Assembly (NCBI GenBank): GCA_039822045.1
Contig: JBCBMY010000005.1
Location: forward strand, 248,001 to 312,000
Source of the DNA: HLUCCA09 sp039822045
GTDB lineage: Bacteria > Pseudomonadota > Alphaproteobacteria > Rhodobacterales > Rhodobacteraceae
Length of the DNA: 64,000 bases
Reading direction: 5' to 3'
The notes under the pieces are model-generated. The model did not search any database. It saw only the letters and a program-made list of their open reading frames with translations, and had not been told where the DNA came from. Each line of letters starts with the position of its first letter. Position 1 is the first letter of the stretch. Below, piece by piece: positions 35,546 to 44,398 of the stretch. Made by a program: the position numbers and the translations under genes.

Positions 35546-37062
35546 CAGAGGCTCTCAAGAAAACGGATCAAAGCTGCACGATCTTCTGGCGGCATTTCCA
35601 CGACACGGTCGCGATGGGGCTCGGCCTCCCCGCCGTGCCATAGAAGCGCCTCCAGCAAAGACCGGGCCCGCCCATCGTGGAGAAAGTACGTGTGCCCGGA
35701 TACACGTTCTGTCAGACCAATTCCCCAAAGGGGGGGCGTCCGCCACTCCTGCCCATTTGCCAGTGCTTCGGGCCGATTGTCAGCGAGGCCAGGCCCCATG
35801 TCATGCAACAGGAGATCGGTGTAGGGCCATATGAGTTGGAAGCTCTGCTCCGGTTGATCGTCGAGGCGGTGCGTCACGAAGGCTGGCACGTGGCACGCCG
35901 GACACCCTGTCGCGTGAAACACCTCCTTGCCACGGAGTACCTCAGGATCATCCACATCGCGGCGTGCGGGTACGCCCAGATTGCGGCTATAGAAGGTGAC
36001 CAGGTCCAGCCCCTCGGCGTCGATCTCTAAGCCCCGGTGGTCCCGATCGCCATGGGGCGCTGCAACGCAATCGGATTGGGCCTCGGTGCACTCCCCCCAA
36101 CCGGCAGGGAAGAGCGGGTTTGAGATGCCGATATCGCCCGCGAACGCCTCCGCGGATTGCTGCCGCACGGTCGGGTTCCCCGCTTTCAGCCCAAACCTCC
36201 CGAGCATGGCGCGATCATGCTCGACCGACCATACGATGTTGGGACGTCCAGAAATCCCGTCTCCGCTCGCATCGTCGGGGTCGGCATGGGCCAGGATGTC
36301 GGCCGCTGGGATAGCCTCCAAAAGACCCAAACCGATCATTTGCGGCGCGACCCTGGGCGAGAGCATCGCATCGACGTGCAAAGGCCCATACCCGAGGTCA
36401 GCAGCCGTGTAGGTCGGCTTCCGCAGGACCGCAATCTCGCCCCCAGAGAGCGGAACCTCGATCTTTTCGTACTCGACGTCGAGGCGGTACTCTGCCGGTA
36501 TGCCAGGCAGACTCAGGTCCTGCAACTGAAGCCCATAGTTGGGATCGGGTCGCGTGGCGATGTAGCCCTCAATCCCGTCGATGGCATCCTCCTGAGCCCC
36601 GGGGATCGAGATCCGCAAGAACATTGAGATTGCGTTGTCGTCCGGCCCCTCAGGCGGATGTCCGCGCCCGTCCTTGATGTGACACCGCTGGCAGGACCGG
36701 GCATTGTAGAGAGGGCCAAGACCATCCGACGCAAGGGTGGACGCTGGGGACGAAACCCAAACCTTGCGGAACAATCCGTTGCCGACCTTAAAATCCAGTT
36801 CTTTCTCAAAGCTGATATTGCCAGACGGCTGCGAGAAGGCATCGGCGTTCGGCCTCACCCGAACGGTGGCTGCGCCAGCGGACATCTCTTCGAATTGTTG
36901 CGGAGCATCGAATGTCGTTGGGTCGGCAAGCACCGCTTCTATCCGCATCCTCTCATCGGCGGTTCTGGGCACAACGTTCAAATGCGGGTCGTCGAGCGAG
37001 GGGTGTGCAGCGGCTCCCGATCCGGCAAGGAGGGCAAGCAGAACTGCATGCAAGCGGCGCAT
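35545..37062 (-). CDS. Di-heme DUF1111 cytochrome-type protein (thiol oxidoreductase-like)
   Basis: A 505-residue exported protein. The signal peptide is MRRLHAVLLALLAGSGAAA; the ATG at 37062 has GGAGAA upstream. Two c-type heme motifs are visible, CQRCH (in the N-terminal third) and CPACH (C-terminal third), as in the CcP/MauG-like DUF1111 family. GLGLLEAIP and FLHDGRARSLLEALLWHGGEA are also family-typical. It lies between two imelysin genes, which suggests redox handling of iron during uptake, for instance oxidation or reduction of a bound metal; that role is inference. Confidence 0.9.
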   Translation of the reverse strand: MRRLHAVLLALLAGSGAAAHPSLDDPHLNVVPRTADERMRIEAVLADPTTFDAPQQFEEMSAGAATVRVRPNADAFSQPSGNISFEKELDFKVGNGLFRKVWVSSPASTLASDGLGPLYNARSCQRCHIKDGRGHPPEGPDDNAISMFLRISIPGAQEDAIDGIEGYIATRPDPNYGLQLQDLSLPGIPAEYRLDVEYEKIEVPLSGGEIAVLRKPTYTAADLGYGPLHVDAMLSPRVAPQMIGLGLLEAIPAADILAHADPDDASGDGISGRPNIVWSVEHDRAMLGRFGLKAGNPTVRQQSAEAFAGDIGISNPLFPAGWGECTEAQSDCVAAPHGDRDHRGLEIDAEGLDLVTFYSRNLGVPARRDVDDPEVLRGKEVFHATGCPACHVPAFVTHRLDDQPEQSFQLIWPYTDLLLHDMGPGLADNRPEALANGQEWRTPPLWGIGLTERVSGHTYFLHDGRARSLLEALLWHGGEAEPHRDRVVEMPPEDRAALIRFLESL

Positions 37063-37128
37063 GTGGCGGCTTCTCCGGCTTTCATTGGGTACTCGGGGAT
37101 TACGGCCCCGAGCACCCATATTCAGGCA

Positions 37129-38394
37129 TCACTGAAAGACAGCATCCGGGTTGTCGAGGCTGTCGGAGCCCTCAAACTCGATCGTATCAAGGCCGAGCGC
37201 CGCCACGGCACGTTCGATGAACCGGGTCTGATCGACAAGCGCATTAACCGCCCCCATGATCAGCTCTTCGCCTGCTTCGTTGCCACGTTCCAGCATCTGG
37301 TCGTAGGTAAAGCCCGCTTCGGCAGTCGATTTGATCTGGCCGAGTTCGCGCATAGTCAGCGCGAGGGCGGCTGTCAGGTCTGCGTCGAGATCGGCGTCTG
37401 CCTCCGCCACGAGATCGGAAAGCGACGCACCGGACACCGTGCTGCCGTCAACTCTGGTGTACTCGCCGAGATAGACGTTCTGGATGCCCTTTCCGTCGTA
37501 AAAGTGGCTGTTGTGCGTGTTGTCCGAGAAGCAGTCATGCTCCTCTTCGGGATCATTCAGCATCAGGCCAAGTCGCATCCGCTCACCGGCCTGCTCGCCA
37601 TAGGAGAGCGAGCCCATACCGGTGAGGATTGCCACGATCCCGGCATCTTCGTCCGCCATCAGTGTGGAGCGCGCCTCGCCGTCGGCGCCCCATTGCGCTG
37701 TGATCCACTCCAAGTCCGACACAAGCAGGTCCGTTGCGGCCTTAAGGTAGTCAGCACGACGATCGCAATTTCCATTCGTGCATGCGTCACCCGATGCGTA
37801 GTCAGTCCAGGGTCGGTTGCCTGCACCGGGGCCGTGCCCGTTCAGGTCCTGCCCCCAGAGCAGAAACTCAATAGCATGGTAGCCTGTGGCAACATTCGCT
37901 TCGACACCATCTGCCTCGTGGAGGGTTCCTTCCAGCAGTTCCGGCGTAATCGCGCTCGCGTCAACATCGGCACCGGACAACGTGAAGCTTGGGTTTCCGA
38001 CAACGTTCAGCACTGCCAACTCGTTGTCGTCTGTCGGACCGCCATAGGAGCCGTCCACGTAATCGATCAGACCCTCGTCGAGCGGCCAGGCATTCACCTT
38101 GCCTTCCCAGTCGTCGACGATGGCGTTTCCGAAACGGTATACTTCGGATTGCTGGTACGGCACCCGCGCGGCCAGCCAAGCCGTCTTGGCCGCTTGAAGG
38201 GTCTCGGCGGACGGGTCTGCAATGAGCGAGTCAATGGCGGCCTGTAGCGCTTTCGCCGTGGTTAAGCTGTCCGCGTATTTGGCCTCGGCAATGTCGGAGT
38301 ACGTGGTCAACACGTCGGACTTGCTGACGTCAGCCAGCACCGCAGGAGCGGTCAAGAGAGCCAAAATGCTCACGCCCATTGTTTGGAGTTTCAT
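37129..38394 (-). CDS. Imelysin-family iron-regulated protein (IrpA-like)
   Basis: A 421-residue exported protein with a signal peptide (1-21, GVSILALLTAPAVLA). The ATG at 38394 has AAGGAC upstream. The imelysin core includes WLAARVPYQQSEVYRFGN, NAWPLDEGLIDYV and GYHAIEFLLWGQD, which is the intact GxHxxE motif. Later come HDCFSDNTHNSHFYDG and YLGEY. It is the first gene of the operon. Related proteins are induced by iron limitation. A possible regulator site lies about 300 bases upstream. Confidence 0.9.
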   Translation of the reverse strand: MKLQTMGVSILALLTAPAVLADVSKSDVLTTYSDIAEAKYADSLTTAKALQAAIDSLIADPSAETLQAAKTAWLAARVPYQQSEVYRFGNAIVDDWEGKVNAWPLDEGLIDYVDGSYGGPTDDNELAVLNVVGNPSFTLSGADVDASAITPELLEGTLHEADGVEANVATGYHAIEFLLWGQDLNGHGPGAGNRPWTDYASGDACTNGNCDRRADYLKAATDLLVSDLEWITAQWGADGEARSTLMADEDAGIVAILTGMGSLSYGEQAGERMRLGLMLNDPEEEHDCFSDNTHNSHFYDGKGIQNVYLGEYTRVDGSTVSGASLSDLVAEADADLDADLTAALALTMRELGQIKSTAEAGFTYDQMLERGNEAGEELIMGAVNALVDQTRFIERAVAALGLDTIEFEGSDSLDNPDAVFQ

Positions 38395-39481
38395 AGGTCT
38401 ACTGTCCTTTGGGTTCAGGGGTGTTCTACGCGTCCTGGAGGTCTCGCCTGTCGCTCGCATCCGCTAGGCAAGGGGATCTTCGTCCCGCAACCCGGTCGAG
38501 CACCCATTCCAGCCGAATTTCGTGAGGTCCCCCGTCCTCTGCGTTCCTACAGATCGGGTCGTGACGCTGCGTGTCGCCACCTAAGCTATGAAGAGTGTAA
38601 TCCGACCAATTGGCCATCTTCGGCTCTCCTGCACGAGGTATTGTTGGCTGGTCCGGGAATCGCCGGCGTTGCTGACGGAGGAAACCTGAGTAAATTAGTC
38701 TGAAAAGTCAATCCGACTAGTTTGTGTACTAATGTCGCCTAGGCTGACCAAGGTGTCGCGGTGCACTCCACAGCAGACACCGCCGTTTTTCGTTCTTGGT
38801 GATCGATCAAGAGGTGCATGTAGGTCAGGCCCATCTCAGTCTGCACTTGAGTGCACGTTGAGACCCTTCGAAACGACACCCGTCTTCATAGCATCGTCGG
38901 GCCGCGGAAGGATGCTTGCATAACGCGCTTCTGCTAGCAGACCCTAAGCCGCCGCCCACCGGCTTCCTGGTAGGGCAGCATTCGCCACTAACCGATCGTT
39001 TGCAGCTCGGCGGCACAGAAGCGCCAGGGTAAAGGCAACTCCGAGCAGGTCGCAGCCGTTTCCAACCCGAGGCGCGAGTGAGCAGTTTAGAGAATCCGCT
39101 CGAGTGCGGATTTCTGCAGAGACATGGGGAAGAGGCTCCGAGCTTCCCCAATGGACCCCAGCGGCACCCGCAGGCAGAGCCTACTTTCACAAATCCGCGG
39201 CAAAAGTTTCCTGCGTCAGGGTTCCATTCAAAAGCCCTCGTGGCCGCGCGGACAGGCACTGCCTAGCTCGTGGTGCCCAAGTTTCAATGCCCCGACGGAT
39301 ATCATTGAGATCTTCCAATAATAGCAATGCCCTGCTTCTGGTACAGTTTAGTGTTTCGCGTAAGACCAAACAGTGCACGAATAAGTGGGTCCAGTGCTAA
39401 ACTGTTGCGGGGAGTACGTGGGAGCGACCGCAGCCGCCTGCAAGGAAGCTCTAAGGATTCCTGGTACTAGGAAGAAGGGGG
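38395..39481. other. Gene-free stretch upstream of the iron operon
   Basis: About 1.1 kb with only short frames lacking family features. The section near 38685-38720 is AT-richer and holds the candidate iron-responsive site. A 9-bp inverted repeat (39343-39351 with 39397-39405) was noted without further support. Confidence 0.5.
38687..38719. promoter_or_regulatory. Candidate iron-responsive regulator site
   Basis: GAGTAAATTAGTC (38688-38700) differs at one base from a symmetric GACT-N5-AGTC core like that bound by IscR-type Rrf2 regulators. TAGTC (38696-38700) also forms an inverted pair with GACTA (38715-38719). The place, in an AT-rich patch 300 bases before the imelysin gene, is suggestive only. 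Confidence 0.35.
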
Positions 39482-39558
39482 TGGCGCGCTGGGGAGGATT
39501 CGAACCCCCGACCCCTTGATTCGTAGTCAAGTACTCTATCCAACTGAGCTACCAGCGC
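39482..39558 (-). tRNA. tRNA-Arg (anticodon ACG)
   Basis: A 77-base cloverleaf with encoded CCA. The acceptor stem is GCGCTGG with CCAGCGC, and the anticodon arm is CTTGA-CTACGAA-TCAAG. The T arm contains GTTCGAATC with one G-T pair in the stem. Confidence 0.97.
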
Positions 39559-39629
39559 GTGGACTGCGTCGATAGACCCGCGCTTGGGGCTTTGCAAGGG
39601 CGAATCCCGTTGCCTTTGCCAACGCAGTG

Positions 39630-41036
39630 CTACTGGGCGGCAGTGCCCACGGGAATCACGGACTTAGGCAGAAAAATCGCGAAGTGCGTGCCATCGGATC
39701 CGGTTTCCAAGAGGCTCAAACTGCCGCCATGGCCTCGAACGAGATCGTCGGAGATGGCAAGCCCCAGACCCGTACCGCCTTTTCGTGTGCCGCCCTGGAA
39801 GGGCTGAAACAAGTGCTCGCGGGCTTTGGGGGGGAGGCCCGGCCCCGTATCGGCCACAGTAATGGTCCAGCCCATCTCGTCCTCGGTCGCGCCGATGCAG
39901 ATTCGGCCTGGCCGGCCGCTTGCAGCGATGGCCTGACGGGCGTTGCGTACGAGATTGGAAAGGATCCGGTAGAGTTGTTCGGAGTCGGCGCGCAATGCGA
40001 GCCCTGGAGGGATCTCATCGCAGAAAGCGATTTCTGCCTCGCCCGCGGCCAACCGTTCGTTTTCCAGGACATCTGCGGCCAGCGGTGCGAGCTGGACGAG
40101 ACCCAGAGTTGGTGGCGGTTCCTCGGCCTTGCCAAAGGCAAGCGTCCCTTCGCACAGCGCGACGGCGCGTGAGATCGAATTGACAAGCTTCGGTGCAGCA
40201 CGCTTCACGCGCGGATCATCGGAGCTTTCCATCCGGTCGGCAAAGAGCTGGGCCGTGGTCAGTATATTGCGCAGATCATGGCTAATCTTGGCGACGGCTG
40301 CTCCGAGTTGCGCCAGCCGTTCTTTCTGGCGGAGTGCACCAGTGAGCTGCATTTGCATGTCCTTCAAGACATCCTCGGCCTCGCGCAGCTCGAGAATGCT
40401 GGCCTCGGGCGCAATGATTCGGCGGCCGTCCTCGGGCGCCGAGGCATAGCTTTGCATCGCATCGACCACGCGCTTGATCGGCACGACGAGAACGCGGCGG
40501 ACTGCAAGAAACAACAACAACGCGGTCAGAACAGAAATTACGGCCGACAGAGCGAGGATCCGCAGGCCATAATCGACCATCTCCATGCGCAGGCCGTCGG
40601 TCGTCATCGTCACTTCGATCAGCAGTCCGGCCTCACGCAACGGGTCGCCGATGACCCTGATGACGCGGTCTTCGGTCTCCCAAAGGCACATCATGGCGTC
40701 GCGGATGAGCTCGAAGGCCGTCGGATCGCGAAGATCGAAGGTGGCGTGGATGGGTGACGGGATGGGGGAGGAGAGCATGAGCTGACGCATCGCATCGCGG
40801 CGAAGAACGACGTTCAGAACCCCTGCATTCTCGAGCAGTTCGGACTCCAGATCGCCCTCGATCACCTCGTCGGTTGCGAGGAGCGCAAGCGAGGCTATTT
40901 GCGCCTTCTCGATGCGTGCGAGAAGGTACTCTTCGCGAAACCGGGCAATCGATGGCACGAAGATCATCACCTCCGCCAGCATAACGAAGATGATCGTCAA
41001 GATCAGGAAGCGGCCGGAGAGCGTGCGAAGGAACAT
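39630..41036 (-). CDS. Membrane sensor histidine kinase
   Basis: A 468-residue protein. Membrane helices lie at about 7-27 (FLILTIIFVMLAEVMIFVP) and about 158-180 (LALSAVISVLTALLLFLAV). A periplasmic domain and a HAMP region (VPIKRVVDAMQSYASAPEDG) precede the H-box AKISHDLRNILTTAQLFADR, the N-box ILSNLVRNARQAI, G1 VADTGPGLPPKA and G2 GGTGLGLAISDDLV. The ATG at 41036 is preferred; a TTG four codons earlier is also possible and neither has a clear ribosome binding site. There is no response regulator next to it, so its partner lies elsewhere. Confidence 0.9.
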   Translation of the reverse strand: MFLRTLSGRFLILTIIFVMLAEVMIFVPSIARFREEYLLARIEKAQIASLALLATDEVIEGDLESELLENAGVLNVVLRRDAMRQLMLSSPIPSPIHATFDLRDPTAFELIRDAMMCLWETEDRVIRVIGDPLREAGLLIEVTMTTDGLRMEMVDYGLRILALSAVISVLTALLLFLAVRRVLVVPIKRVVDAMQSYASAPEDGRRIIAPEASILELREAEDVLKDMQMQLTGALRQKERLAQLGAAVAKISHDLRNILTTAQLFADRMESSDDPRVKRAAPKLVNSISRAVALCEGTLAFGKAEEPPPTLGLVQLAPLAADVLENERLAAGEAEIAFCDEIPPGLALRADSEQLYRILSNLVRNARQAIAASGRPGRICIGATEDEMGWTITVADTGPGLPPKAREHLFQPFQGGTRKGGTGLGLAISDDLVRGHGGSLSLLETGSDGTHFAIFLPKSVIPVGTAAQ

Positions 41037-41074
41037 CGGCCCGGTCAATGGGTGATTTCGGATTCTTTCATAAT

Positions 41075-42538
41075 TTAGGGGATATAGCGCTGAACGAAAG
41101 CCACAACGCGTTTGAGGGTCGGATTCTCGAAAAGGCGCGGCGTGAAGTACGCCCCGGCCGCCCGTTTAGACGCCTCGGCAAGGGTCGGGTAGGGGAGGAC
41201 TGTTGCCGAGATACCAGACATCTTGATGTTGTTGGCGATCGCCATGGCCCAGAGCGCGATTTGCTCACCCGCCTGAGGCCCAACGATTGTTGCGCCGACC
41301 GGGCGGCCCTTAACGATCATGACCTTCACGAAGCCCGTCGTCTTGCCCTCTGCGATGGCGCGGTCGTTACCGGCGAAATCGGCACGAACGACTTCGACCC
41401 GGGATCCGTAGGTCTTGCGCGCCTGCGCTTCAGTCAGTCCGACCTGGGCAAGTTCTGGGTCTGTATAGGTCGCCCAAGGGATGTGGGATGCCTTTGACTT
41501 GGCCGGCAGTCCCAAGACGGCCGAGCGGACGACGATGCCGGCATGATAGCCCGCAAGGTGGGTAAATTGCATGCCTCCAGCGGCGTCGCCGATGGCATAG
41601 ACCTTGCGATTGGTGACAGAACGGAGGCTCGCGTCGACGTTCACGCCTTTGCGGTCAAACTTGACCCCAGCGGCTTCAAGCCCGAGGTCGTTAACGTTCA
41701 CCTTGCGCCCGACCGCCATCAGGAGGTGCGAGCCGGTAAACTGGCCTTGGCTTGTGTGGACCGTGATGGATCCATCGGATCCCGAGATACGTTCGGCCTG
41801 AGCCTCTTCGACAATCTCAACGCCTTCGGCCCGGAGACGTTCAAGAACAAGCGCGGCGGCCTCGGGATCGTCTTTGCCGAGCGCCCTCGCCCCTTCGATC
41901 ACCGTGACCTTGGAGCCCAGGCGGATATGGGCCTGCGCCATCTCGATCCCGATGGGCCCACCCCCGATGATCAACAGGTGATCGGGCTTCTCACGCAGGT
42001 CGAAGATGGTTTCGTTGGTGTGGTAGGAAACATCGTCGATCCCAGGAATAGGCGGCACGAGGGGCCCCGAGCCGGTGGCGACAACGCAGCGCCGCGCGCT
42101 GATCACCGTGTCTCCCGCCTGAACCTCGCTCTTGGAGATGAAGCGCGCGTGGGCGCGGAGGACGGTGACGCCGAGGCCCTCGAACCGTTCCTGGCTGTCG
42201 TGCGGGGCGATCGTGTCGATCGCGAGATGCACGTGATCCTTCGCGGCGGAATAGCTGACCTGCGGCATGACCGGAGTGACGCCGTAGGGCTCGCCGGTGC
42301 GCATCGCGTGGGCCTGTTTGGCAGCCGAAATCAGCGCCTTTGAGGGAACGCAACCGTAGTTCAGACAGTCGCCGCCCATCTTGTGGCCCTCGATCAAGAC
42401 GACGCGGGCGCCCATCTGGGCGGCGCCGGCTGCGACCGACAGCCCGCCTGACCCTGCGCCAATGATGCAGATGTCGGTTTCGATCCTGTCCATGGGGCGG
42501 GCCTCCGGTTGGGCGATCTCGGGCTTTGCATCAAACAT
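41075..42538 (-). CDS. FAD-dependent pyridine nucleotide-disulfide oxidoreductase (mercuric-reductase/lipoamide-dehydrogenase-like)
   Basis: A 487-residue flavoprotein. The FAD-binding motif is DICIIGAGSGGLSVAAGAAQ, and the redox-active disulfide is in GGDCLNYGCVPSK. A second Rossmann motif (HLLIIGGGPIGIEMAQ) binds NAD(P)H, YAIGDAAGG contacts FAD, and the dimerisation domain ends the protein. The usual His-Glu catalytic pair near the C-terminus is not obvious: the region reads IALWAMAIANNIKM. The ATG at 42538 has AAGGAGG upstream and overlaps the end of the TVP38 gene by eight bases. A TVP38-oxidoreductase pair is a recurrent arrangement; the substrate is unknown. Confidence 0.9.
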   Translation of the reverse strand: MFDAKPEIAQPEARPMDRIETDICIIGAGSGGLSVAAGAAQMGARVVLIEGHKMGGDCLNYGCVPSKALISAAKQAHAMRTGEPYGVTPVMPQVSYSAAKDHVHLAIDTIAPHDSQERFEGLGVTVLRAHARFISKSEVQAGDTVISARRCVVATGSGPLVPPIPGIDDVSYHTNETIFDLREKPDHLLIIGGGPIGIEMAQAHIRLGSKVTVIEGARALGKDDPEAAALVLERLRAEGVEIVEEAQAERISGSDGSITVHTSQGQFTGSHLLMAVGRKVNVNDLGLEAAGVKFDRKGVNVDASLRSVTNRKVYAIGDAAGGMQFTHLAGYHAGIVVRSAVLGLPAKSKASHIPWATYTDPELAQVGLTEAQARKTYGSRVEVVRADFAGNDRAIAEGKTTGFVKVMIVKGRPVGATIVGPQAGEQIALWAMAIANNIKMSGISATVLPYPTLAEASKRAAGAYFTPRLFENPTLKRVVAFVQRYIP

Positions 42539-43286
42539 CGTCGGCCTCCTTGCGACCACGGATGGCTCGGATTGCAATGGGAAGGGCTGCCAAGGCCGCG
42601 AGGCCGAGGATCGGGAGAAGGATATGCGGCTCGAAGATCACGCCAAGATCGGGCCGCTCGCCGGCTGCAAAGACCTCCCCCAACCCGGCGCCCACCGAAG
42701 TGTAGACGAGCGCACCGGGGATGATGCCGAGAAATGTCGTCACCACGAACCGAAGAAGCGACACGCCCACGAACGAAGGCACGAGGTTGGCCACGAAAAA
42801 CGGCACCGCGGGCACGAGACGCATCAGAAACAGCATCTCCCACTGGTTGGCATCGATACCCTCCTTAATGCGCTTCACGGTGCCGTCGGACGCGTCCATG
42901 CGTTCGGCGAGCCGCTCGCCAAGGCCCCAGCGGGCGGCAAGAAATATGAGGGTTGCACCGATGGTGGCGCCGGCGACGTTGAACAGCACTCCGGGGAAAG
43001 TCGCAAAGAGAAAGCCCCCGGTGAGCGTTGCGATCGTCGCGCCGGGGAGCGAGAAGGCGACTATGGCAACGTAGGCCACTACAAAGAAGGCCGCGGTCAA
43101 CGCATAGTTCCCATCGCGAAACGCGATCAGCGCCTCGCGGTTGGCCGCCAGCGCATCGAAGGTCAAGTGGTCGCGCAAGAGCACTGCGCCTGCGACCGCC
43201 ACAAGCGCAATCGCCGCAATCGGGGCGTAGCGCAGAAGGCTTTGGCGGGCTGCACCGGTCTTGCGGCTATGGGTCATGTCGGCCAT
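42531..43286 (-). CDS. TVP38/TMEM64 family membrane protein
   Basis: A 251-residue inner-membrane protein with about five hydrophobic helices. The VTT/DedA-type core has FSLPGATIATLTGGFLFATF, GATIGATLIFLAARW, LMRLVPAVPFFVANLVPSFV and FLGIIPGALVYTSVGAGLG. This family acts in lipid scrambling or transport of substrates across the membrane. The ATG at 43286 has TAGGAGG seven bases upstream. Overlap with the oxidoreductase gene indicates a two-gene operon. Confidence 0.9.
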   Translation of the reverse strand: MADMTHSRKTGAARQSLLRYAPIAAIALVAVAGAVLLRDHLTFDALAANREALIAFRDGNYALTAAFFVVAYVAIVAFSLPGATIATLTGGFLFATFPGVLFNVAGATIGATLIFLAARWGLGERLAERMDASDGTVKRIKEGIDANQWEMLFLMRLVPAVPFFVANLVPSFVGVSLLRFVVTTFLGIIPGALVYTSVGAGLGEVFAAGERPDLGVIFEPHILLPILGLAALAALPIAIRAIRGRKEADDV

Positions 43287-43593
43287 GGCTACGCCTCCTA
43301 GGGGTGTTCGTCGACCGATACATGCGATGGTCCGGCACACACCGACAGGCCCCTCACGCCGCGTTGATGGCGCCCCAGCCTTTCGTGAGGCAAAAGGGCG
43401 GTCCGGGCGCGAACTGAAACATTGGGGAAGGTCGTCATCGCTCCGTGTTACATGGGTCTTGCGGATCGAATTGACTCACCCGAGCAAAGGCCCTATGCGC
43501 GGGGCTTCGAGTTGACCGGCCCCCTGCCCCACGACCCGCTCGGCGGTGGTGTTGCGCAGTGCGGGGCCGAACGGACAAGATCGGAGACACGCG
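43287..43593. other. Divergent promoter region between TVP38 and rpmH
   Basis: About 300 bases. It carries the leader of the rpmH-rnpA operon on the plus strand and the TVP38 promoter on the minus strand. No structured RNA was recognised. Confidence 0.5.
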
Positions 43594-43728
43594 ATGAAGC
43601 GCACCTACCAGCCGTCGAACCTCGTTCGGAAGCGGCGCCACGGCTTTCGGGCCCGGATGGCCACAAAGGCCGGACGCAAAATCCTGAACGCCCGCCGCGC
43701 GCGCGGCCGGAAATCACTGAGCGCCTAA
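43594..43728 (+). CDS. rpmH: 50S ribosomal protein L34
   Basis: A 44-residue basic protein beginning [20 protein letters not shown], with [20 protein letters not shown], the standard L34 sequence and length. GGAGA precedes the ATG. It lies 14 bases before rnpA, the near-universal bacterial order. Confidence 0.98.
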
Positions 43729-43742
43729 GCGCCGGAGGCGTG

Positions 43743-44126
43743 ATGCCTGCCATCGCCGTTCTAAGAAAGCGCGGCGACTTCCTGGCGGCCGCACGTTCGC
43801 GTCGCGTATCTACAGCCTCCTTTACGCTGCAAGCGCGGGAACGCGGGCCTCATGACGCAACACCTGGAGCCGATCCGCAGGGCATGCGGGTCGGCTTTAC
43901 CTGTTCAAAGAAGGTCGGAAACGCAGTCGCCCGGAACCGGGCCAAACGGAGGCTGCGCGCGATCGCAAGTGCCGTCCTTCCGGAGGCCGGCCGCGCGGGG
44001 TGGGACTATGTGCTGATCGGGCGGACTGGTTCGACTGCGACCCGCGACCATGCTGCGATGCTCGAAGATCTGCGAGGCGCCCTGCGCCAGGTGCACCTTG
44101 GGCCCCAGAAGCAATCCGCGTCGTGA
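43743..44126 (+). CDS. rnpA: Ribonuclease P protein component
   Basis: A 127-residue basic protein that supports the RNase P RNA in tRNA 5' maturation. The family signature is RVGFTCSKKVGNAVARNRAKRRLR. GDFLAAARSRR and WDYVLIGR are also typical. GGAGG lies just upstream of the ATG. The insert HDATPGADPQG is typical of alphaproteobacterial forms. Its stop overlaps the GTG of the yidD frame. Confidence 0.97.
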   Translation: MPAIAVLRKRGDFLAAARSRRVSTASFTLQARERGPHDATPGADPQGMRVGFTCSKKVGNAVARNRAKRRLRAIASAVLPEAGRAGWDYVLIGRTGSTATRDHAAMLEDLRGALRQVHLGPQKQSAS

Positions 44127-44398
44127 GCCCTGCGGCCTCAGTCTTGGCTCTGCCCGTGCGCGCTTACCGTCTCAAACTCTCGCCCTTGGTTGGCTTGTCC
44201 TGCCGGTACCAGCCTGCCTGCTCCGCACATGTTCTCGAGGCCTTGGTGCGCCACGGCGCAGTGCGAGGCGGCCGGCTGGCCCTGTGACTGTGACGCATTG
44301 AGCGCTGCCACCCGCTGGGCGGCACTGGCTACGACCCTTTGCTCGGCGCAGATCCTGAGCTCGATCGCCTGAAATGCCGCGAGGGCCGGCCCGGCTAG
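44123..44398 (+). pseudogene. yidD: Membrane-insertion efficiency factor YidD, disrupted by two in-frame TGA codons
   Basis: From a GTG overlapping the rnpA stop (GTGA) the frame encodes a normal YidD start (VRAYRLKLSPLVG, CRYQPACSAHVLEALVRHGA, VRGGRLAL). It then meets TGA at 44285 and again at 44291. The same frame resumes as RIERCHPLGGTGYDP, the conserved YidD end, and stops at 44398. Between GGRLAL and RIERCHP there are two residues more than in relatives. The bases are CTGTGA repeated twice (44282-44293), so a 6-bp tandem duplication plus loss of a sense codon, likely TGG or CGG-type, explains it. The product would stop after 54 residues. The cysteines and the CHP motif are split by the lesion. 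Confidence 0.85.

Noticed and set aside
36658..38247. A 529-residue plus-strand open frame
   Set aside because: It is antisense to the DUF1111 and imelysin genes, which have clear motifs and signal peptides. Its protein has no domain and arises from GC-rich codon bias.
39343..39405. A 9-bp inverted repeat with a 45-base gap (ACAGTTTAG / CTAAACTGT) as possible insertion-sequence ends
   Set aside because: The interval is too short for an element, has no coding capacity and no target duplication.
27707..44293. TGA reassigned to Trp or Gly, given in-frame TGA codons in two genes
   Set aside because: Many intact genes in the window end in TGA with overlapping starts (TGATG, ATGA), so TGA is a normal stop here.
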